Assembly (NCBI RefSeq): GCF_036116635.1
Contig: NZ_CP107995.1
Location: 6,696,001-6,760,000, forward strand
DNA from: Amycolatopsis sp. NBC_00345
GTDB taxonomy: Bacteria; Actinomycetota; Actinomycetes; Mycobacteriales; Pseudonocardiaceae
Direction: 5' to 3'
Length of the DNA stretch: 64,000 nt
The notes beneath the pieces were generated by a model, which worked only from the letters and a program-made list of their open reading frames with translations, searched no databases and was not told the DNA's origin. Shown here one piece after another: positions 61,572 to 64,000 of the stretch. A program made the position numbers and the translations under genes. Numbering within the stretch: the stretch's first letter is position 1; the number at the start of each line of letters is the position of its first letter.

Positions 61572-63350
61572 CTATCCCGCCGCGAGCACGGCTTCGAGGC
61601 CGGACGCCTGTGTGCGCCAGTCCGTCACGTTCGGTGTGGTCCCGGCCCAGCGCTGGCCGATGCGGTTCTGCGCGTCCCGATCACCCGCCCAGAGCGTGTC
61701 GGCCTGCTTCTGGGCGAAGGCGCGGTAGGTGGCCGAGCCGGTCGCATTCGCCAGATCGCCGAAGTAGCGCATGAAAACACCCTTGAACTGTTTCTGGTTG
61801 TCGTCGCAGGAGTTCGTGCCGGTGTCGCAGGATTCGACGAGCACCCCACCGGAGGTGAGCCCGCTCATCGCCGCGTCGCCCAGCCGCCGAGCGGCGTCCA
61901 AATAGGACGTTTCGCCGGTGGCGCGCCACAGCTCGACCAGGCCGCCGATGCCGAGCCCCTGGTTGTACGTCCAGACGGTCTGGCCGTTGTTCGCACACGA
62001 ACCGGTCAGGCCGTCGTTCACCAGGCCCGAAGCGTTGATCAGCCCGCTGTTCAGATACCAGTCCCCGGCGGTCTTCGCGCGCTGCCCCCATACCGTGTCC
62101 CCGGCGACCCGCAGGTGCAGGGACGCGGCCAGCCGCAGGTACAGCCCGCTGGAGACGGCGTTTTTGTACGTCCGCTCGCGGTCCCACCACACCCCGCCGC
62201 CGCAGGTCCCGGTGTCCCAGAACCCGTAGACGTAGTCCGCGATCGTCGTCGCCTCGGTGAGGTAACGCGCGTCGTGGGTGCGGTCGTAGGCGGCGATCCA
62301 GGCCAGGCCCCACCACTCGGTGTCGTCGATCGCGCGGCTGATGAAGTGGCCGTCGATCGGGTCGGAACTCCTTGCCCCGGCGGGGAAAGCGACCCGGTTG
62401 ACGTCGAAGGTCCGGGCCAGTTCGGCGTCGTGGCCGCCCGCGTCCGCCATCGCCGTGACCGCGACGGCCGAGTTCCACCAGCTCGACGGCCACCACGCGG
62501 TGTAGGGCTCGTAGGACCACATCAGCGCGTCGGCCGCGCCGGCCGCCCGGGTTGTCGCCGGACGCGCCCAGGCCGTGCAGCTGCCCTGGTCGTGGGTGGC
62601 TTCCCGGCCGCACGCGCGCACGGATCCGCCGTACAGCCGACCGCGTGGGTCCCTCGTGGCGAACGCCGTGGTCTGCGTGCCGGTCGCGCCGGATGGCACA
62701 CTGGTGCGGCCCAGCGACGAGCCGTCCGGCCAGCTCGCCCCGGCGTCCCAGGACCGGTCGAGCCAGATCTCGTCACCGGCGCCGCCCGCCTCGATCCCGG
62801 CCCACGCCAGGCCGCTGCCGTCGAAGTGCAGCCGGACGGTGCGGCCGAAAATGGTCGTCGGCGCCACCGGCTGGCTGTCCCCGGCACCCGGCGCGGTCCC
62901 GTCACACGCGGTGTCGCAGACGGCCGGGTAGATCCACGCGGTGCAGTCGACCCCCTGCGCGTCCCCGCAGGCCCGGACCAGGCCGCGGCGGTGGTTCGCC
63001 GGATCGGTGAGGTTGTACATCAGTGTGCGGGTGCCGGTCCACGAGCCGGGGACGGTCGCCTTGCCGAGCAGGCCGTCCCAGGTCGCGCCGCCGTCCCACG
63101 ACCGGTCGAGCCAGACCGCGTCGCCCGGGACGGCGGTGTCGATACTCGCCCACGCCATGTCGTCCGGGTCGGAGGCGTGCAGCCGCAGGACGCGGCCGTT
63201 GATCACCTTGTCGGGCAGGGGAAAGCTCTCCCGCGCGGCCTGTGACGGATCAAGCGTGTCGCAGGACGTCACGCACACCGCGGCCGCCGCCGCGGCGGGC
63301 ATCGGGGTCAGGGAACCGAGGACGAGCAGGAGCACGAGCAATGTCCGCAT
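61572..63350 (-). CDS. Secreted GH76 alpha-1,6-mannanase-like enzyme with duplicated N-terminal module
   Basis: 592 aa from ATG 63350, which lies 6 nt after GGAGAGGG (ATG 63356 is too close). The signal peptide is at residues 1-24. Two tandem modules of about 115 residues (25-140 and 145-262) share RLH-x-D, AWA-x-I, WLDRSWD-x-GA-x-W, TGT-x-T, VRACG and CTAW, so they are internal duplicates of unknown fold, each with conserved Cys. The GH76 (alpha/alpha)6 domain follows, with the catalytic pair D342-D343 in RAIDDTEWWGLAW. It should cut alpha-1,6-mannan, e.g. fungal wall mannan or actinomycete lipomannan. Confidence 0.9.
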   Translation of the reverse strand: MRTLLVLLLVLGSLTPMPAAAAAAVCVTSCDTLDPSQAARESFPLPDKVINGRVLRLHASDPDDMAWASIDTAVPGDAVWLDRSWDGGATWDGLLGKATVPGSWTGTRTLMYNLTDPANHRRGLVRACGDAQGVDCTAWIYPAVCDTACDGTAPGAGDSQPVAPTTIFGRTVRLHFDGSGLAWAGIEAGGAGDEIWLDRSWDAGASWPDGSSLGRTSVPSGATGTQTTAFATRDPRGRLYGGSVRACGREATHDQGSCTAWARPATTRAAGAADALMWSYEPYTAWWPSSWWNSAVAVTAMADAGGHDAELARTFDVNRVAFPAGARSSDPIDGHFISRAIDDTEWWGLAWIAAYDRTHDARYLTEATTIADYVYGFWDTGTCGGGVWWDRERTYKNAVSSGLYLRLAASLHLRVAGDTVWGQRAKTAGDWYLNSGLINASGLVNDGLTGSCANNGQTVWTYNQGLGIGGLVELWRATGETSYLDAARRLGDAAMSGLTSGGVLVESCDTGTNSCDDNQKQFKGVFMRYFGDLANATGSATYRAFAQKQADTLWAGDRDAQNRIGQRWAGTTPNVTDWRTQASGLEAVLAAG

Positions 63351-63449
63351 CGACATCCCTCTCCACGCGCCGGAGTTCCGCTCAGGATAGGAAACCCGCG
63401 GCCCGCGTTGAAGGAATCCGCCCGGTTCTGGCTCGTTCCGGACAAGGGT

Positions 63450-64000
63450 TCACACACTTGCCCCAATTTGCAGCACGGTCTTGCCGCGCAGCCCGGTGAC
63501 CTCGACCTGGCCGGCGAGGGCTCGTGGCGCCTCTTCGAGCGGGAGCGTCGCGCCGATGACGGGCCGGATCGTGCCCGCCGTGACCAGCTCGGCGAGTTCG
63601 GCGAGCAGCTCGGGTTTGCGCTCCAGCTCGTAGTTCGCGGTGCGGATGCGCTCGTCGGCGAGGAGCGGCTCGTCAAGACCGTAGGCGATCGAGAACAGTG
63701 CGCCGCCGTCCTTCACCGCACCGGCCACGCTCCGGGTGATGGAGCGGTCGCCAACGGCGTCGAGGACCGCGTCGACGCTCCCGCCCAGCGCGTCGCCAAG
63801 GGGTTTCCCGCCACGGACGGCGATCTCGGCGGCACCGAGTTCTCGCACCGGCTCGGCGAGCTGGGCGGACGCCGTCGCGATGACGTGGATCCCGCGGGCC
63901 GCGGCGGCCTGCACGGCGAAGGTGCCGACGCCGCCGGTCCCGCCGATGACCAGCAGTGTGCCGCCCTCGGGTACCTGCAGGCGGTCGAGCACGCCGAGCG
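63450..64000 (-). CDS. MDR-family NADP-dependent oxidoreductase (5' end outside window)
   Basis: C-terminal part of a medium-chain dehydrogenase/reductase. The Rossmann motif LLVIGGTGGVGTFAVQAA is visible; the rest (DAVLDAVGDRSITRSVAGAVKDGG ... IGATLPLEEAPRALAGQV) is typical of quinone oxidoreductase-like enzymes without structural zinc. The N-terminal GroES-like domain lies beyond 64000. Paralogue in type of the 14545-15438 product. Confidence 0.85.
   Translation of the reverse strand, partial: LGVLDRLQVPEGGTLLVIGGTGGVGTFAVQAAAARGIHVIATASAQLAEPVRELGAAEIAVRGGKPLGDALGGSVDAVLDAVGDRSITRSVAGAVKDGGALFSIAYGLDEPLLADERIRTANYELERKPELLAELAELVTAGTIRPVIGATLPLEEAPRALAGQVEVTGLRGKTVLQIGASV

Overview
This is high-GC DNA from an actinomycete, most probably Amycolatopsis or a close Pseudonocardiaceae relative. 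The grounds are GC-rich third codon positions, many GTG starts, cellobiose and chitin use, an encapsulin-DyP pair, a GAF-ANTAR regulator, and long perfect intergenic palindromes that I associate with that genus. That assignment is inference. I saw no rRNA, tRNA, CRISPR array, transposase or prophage gene. The window reads as a chromosomal accessory region.

Layout. 1-3.0 kb: the 3' part of a cellobiose-type ABC importer operon (two permeases and a GH1 beta-glucosidase). 3.1-8.0 kb: a MerR regulator, a secreted tripeptidyl-peptidase-like hydrolase, and two oxidoreductase/HxlR pairs. 8.0-24 kb: secreted and envelope functions (GH18 chitinase with a likely DasR site and promoter, GH8 glycosidase with a palindromic operator, DUF4232 protein, second TAP-like hydrolase, VanY-type lipoprotein, lipoprotein of unknown role). 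Regulators are interspersed: GAF-ANTAR, GlxA-type AraC, HxlR with an MFS pump, TetR with a quinone oxidoreductase. 24-26 kb: the DyP-peroxidase/encapsulin nanocompartment operon. 26-30.3 kb: a TetR-controlled SDR / saccharopine-dehydrogenase-like / acyl-CoA-ligase operon. 30.3-40.7 kb: BlaI/M56 signalling pair, aldo/keto reductase, a thioester-domain surface protein with an LAxTG sorting signal, a second GlxA regulator, beta-carbonic anhydrase, XRE-cupin regulator, methyltransferase, a frameshifted DHA2 pump and a DUF1684 fusion protein. 40.7-46.2 kb: a decayed stretch (remnants of an MmyB-type regulator, an SDR and a LuxR/AAA regulator) enclosing an intact TetX-like monooxygenase, a TetR, and an SDR/FAD-monooxygenase operon with duplicated operators. 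46.2-52.1 kb: pentapeptide-repeat membrane protein, a 1009-aa double glycosyltransferase interrupted by a 7-bp microsatellite, and an AfsR-like STAND ATPase. 52.2-61.6 kb: more TetR/HxlR/LysR-linked redox and hydrolase genes, including an MHS transporter pseudogene and a LysR gene with a damaged 5' end. 61.6-64 kb: a secreted GH76 enzyme with a duplicated N-terminal module and a truncated quinone reductase.

How the genes work together. A recurring design is one regulator divergent from one oxidoreductase, hydrolase or pump, with a dyad operator between them; I could locate several of these operators to the base. This suggests a large repertoire of small ligand-responsive detoxification or catabolic switches. 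A second theme is polysaccharide use (cellobiose, chitin, GH8 substrate, mannan). The most unusual items are the heptanucleotide repeat inside the glycosyltransferase gene, whose unit length makes it a candidate phase-variation switch, the intergenic palindromes (one supplies the stop codons of both convergent neighbours), an 11-bp-period tandem repeat, and a divergent gene pair in which both 5' ends and the shared promoter are missing.
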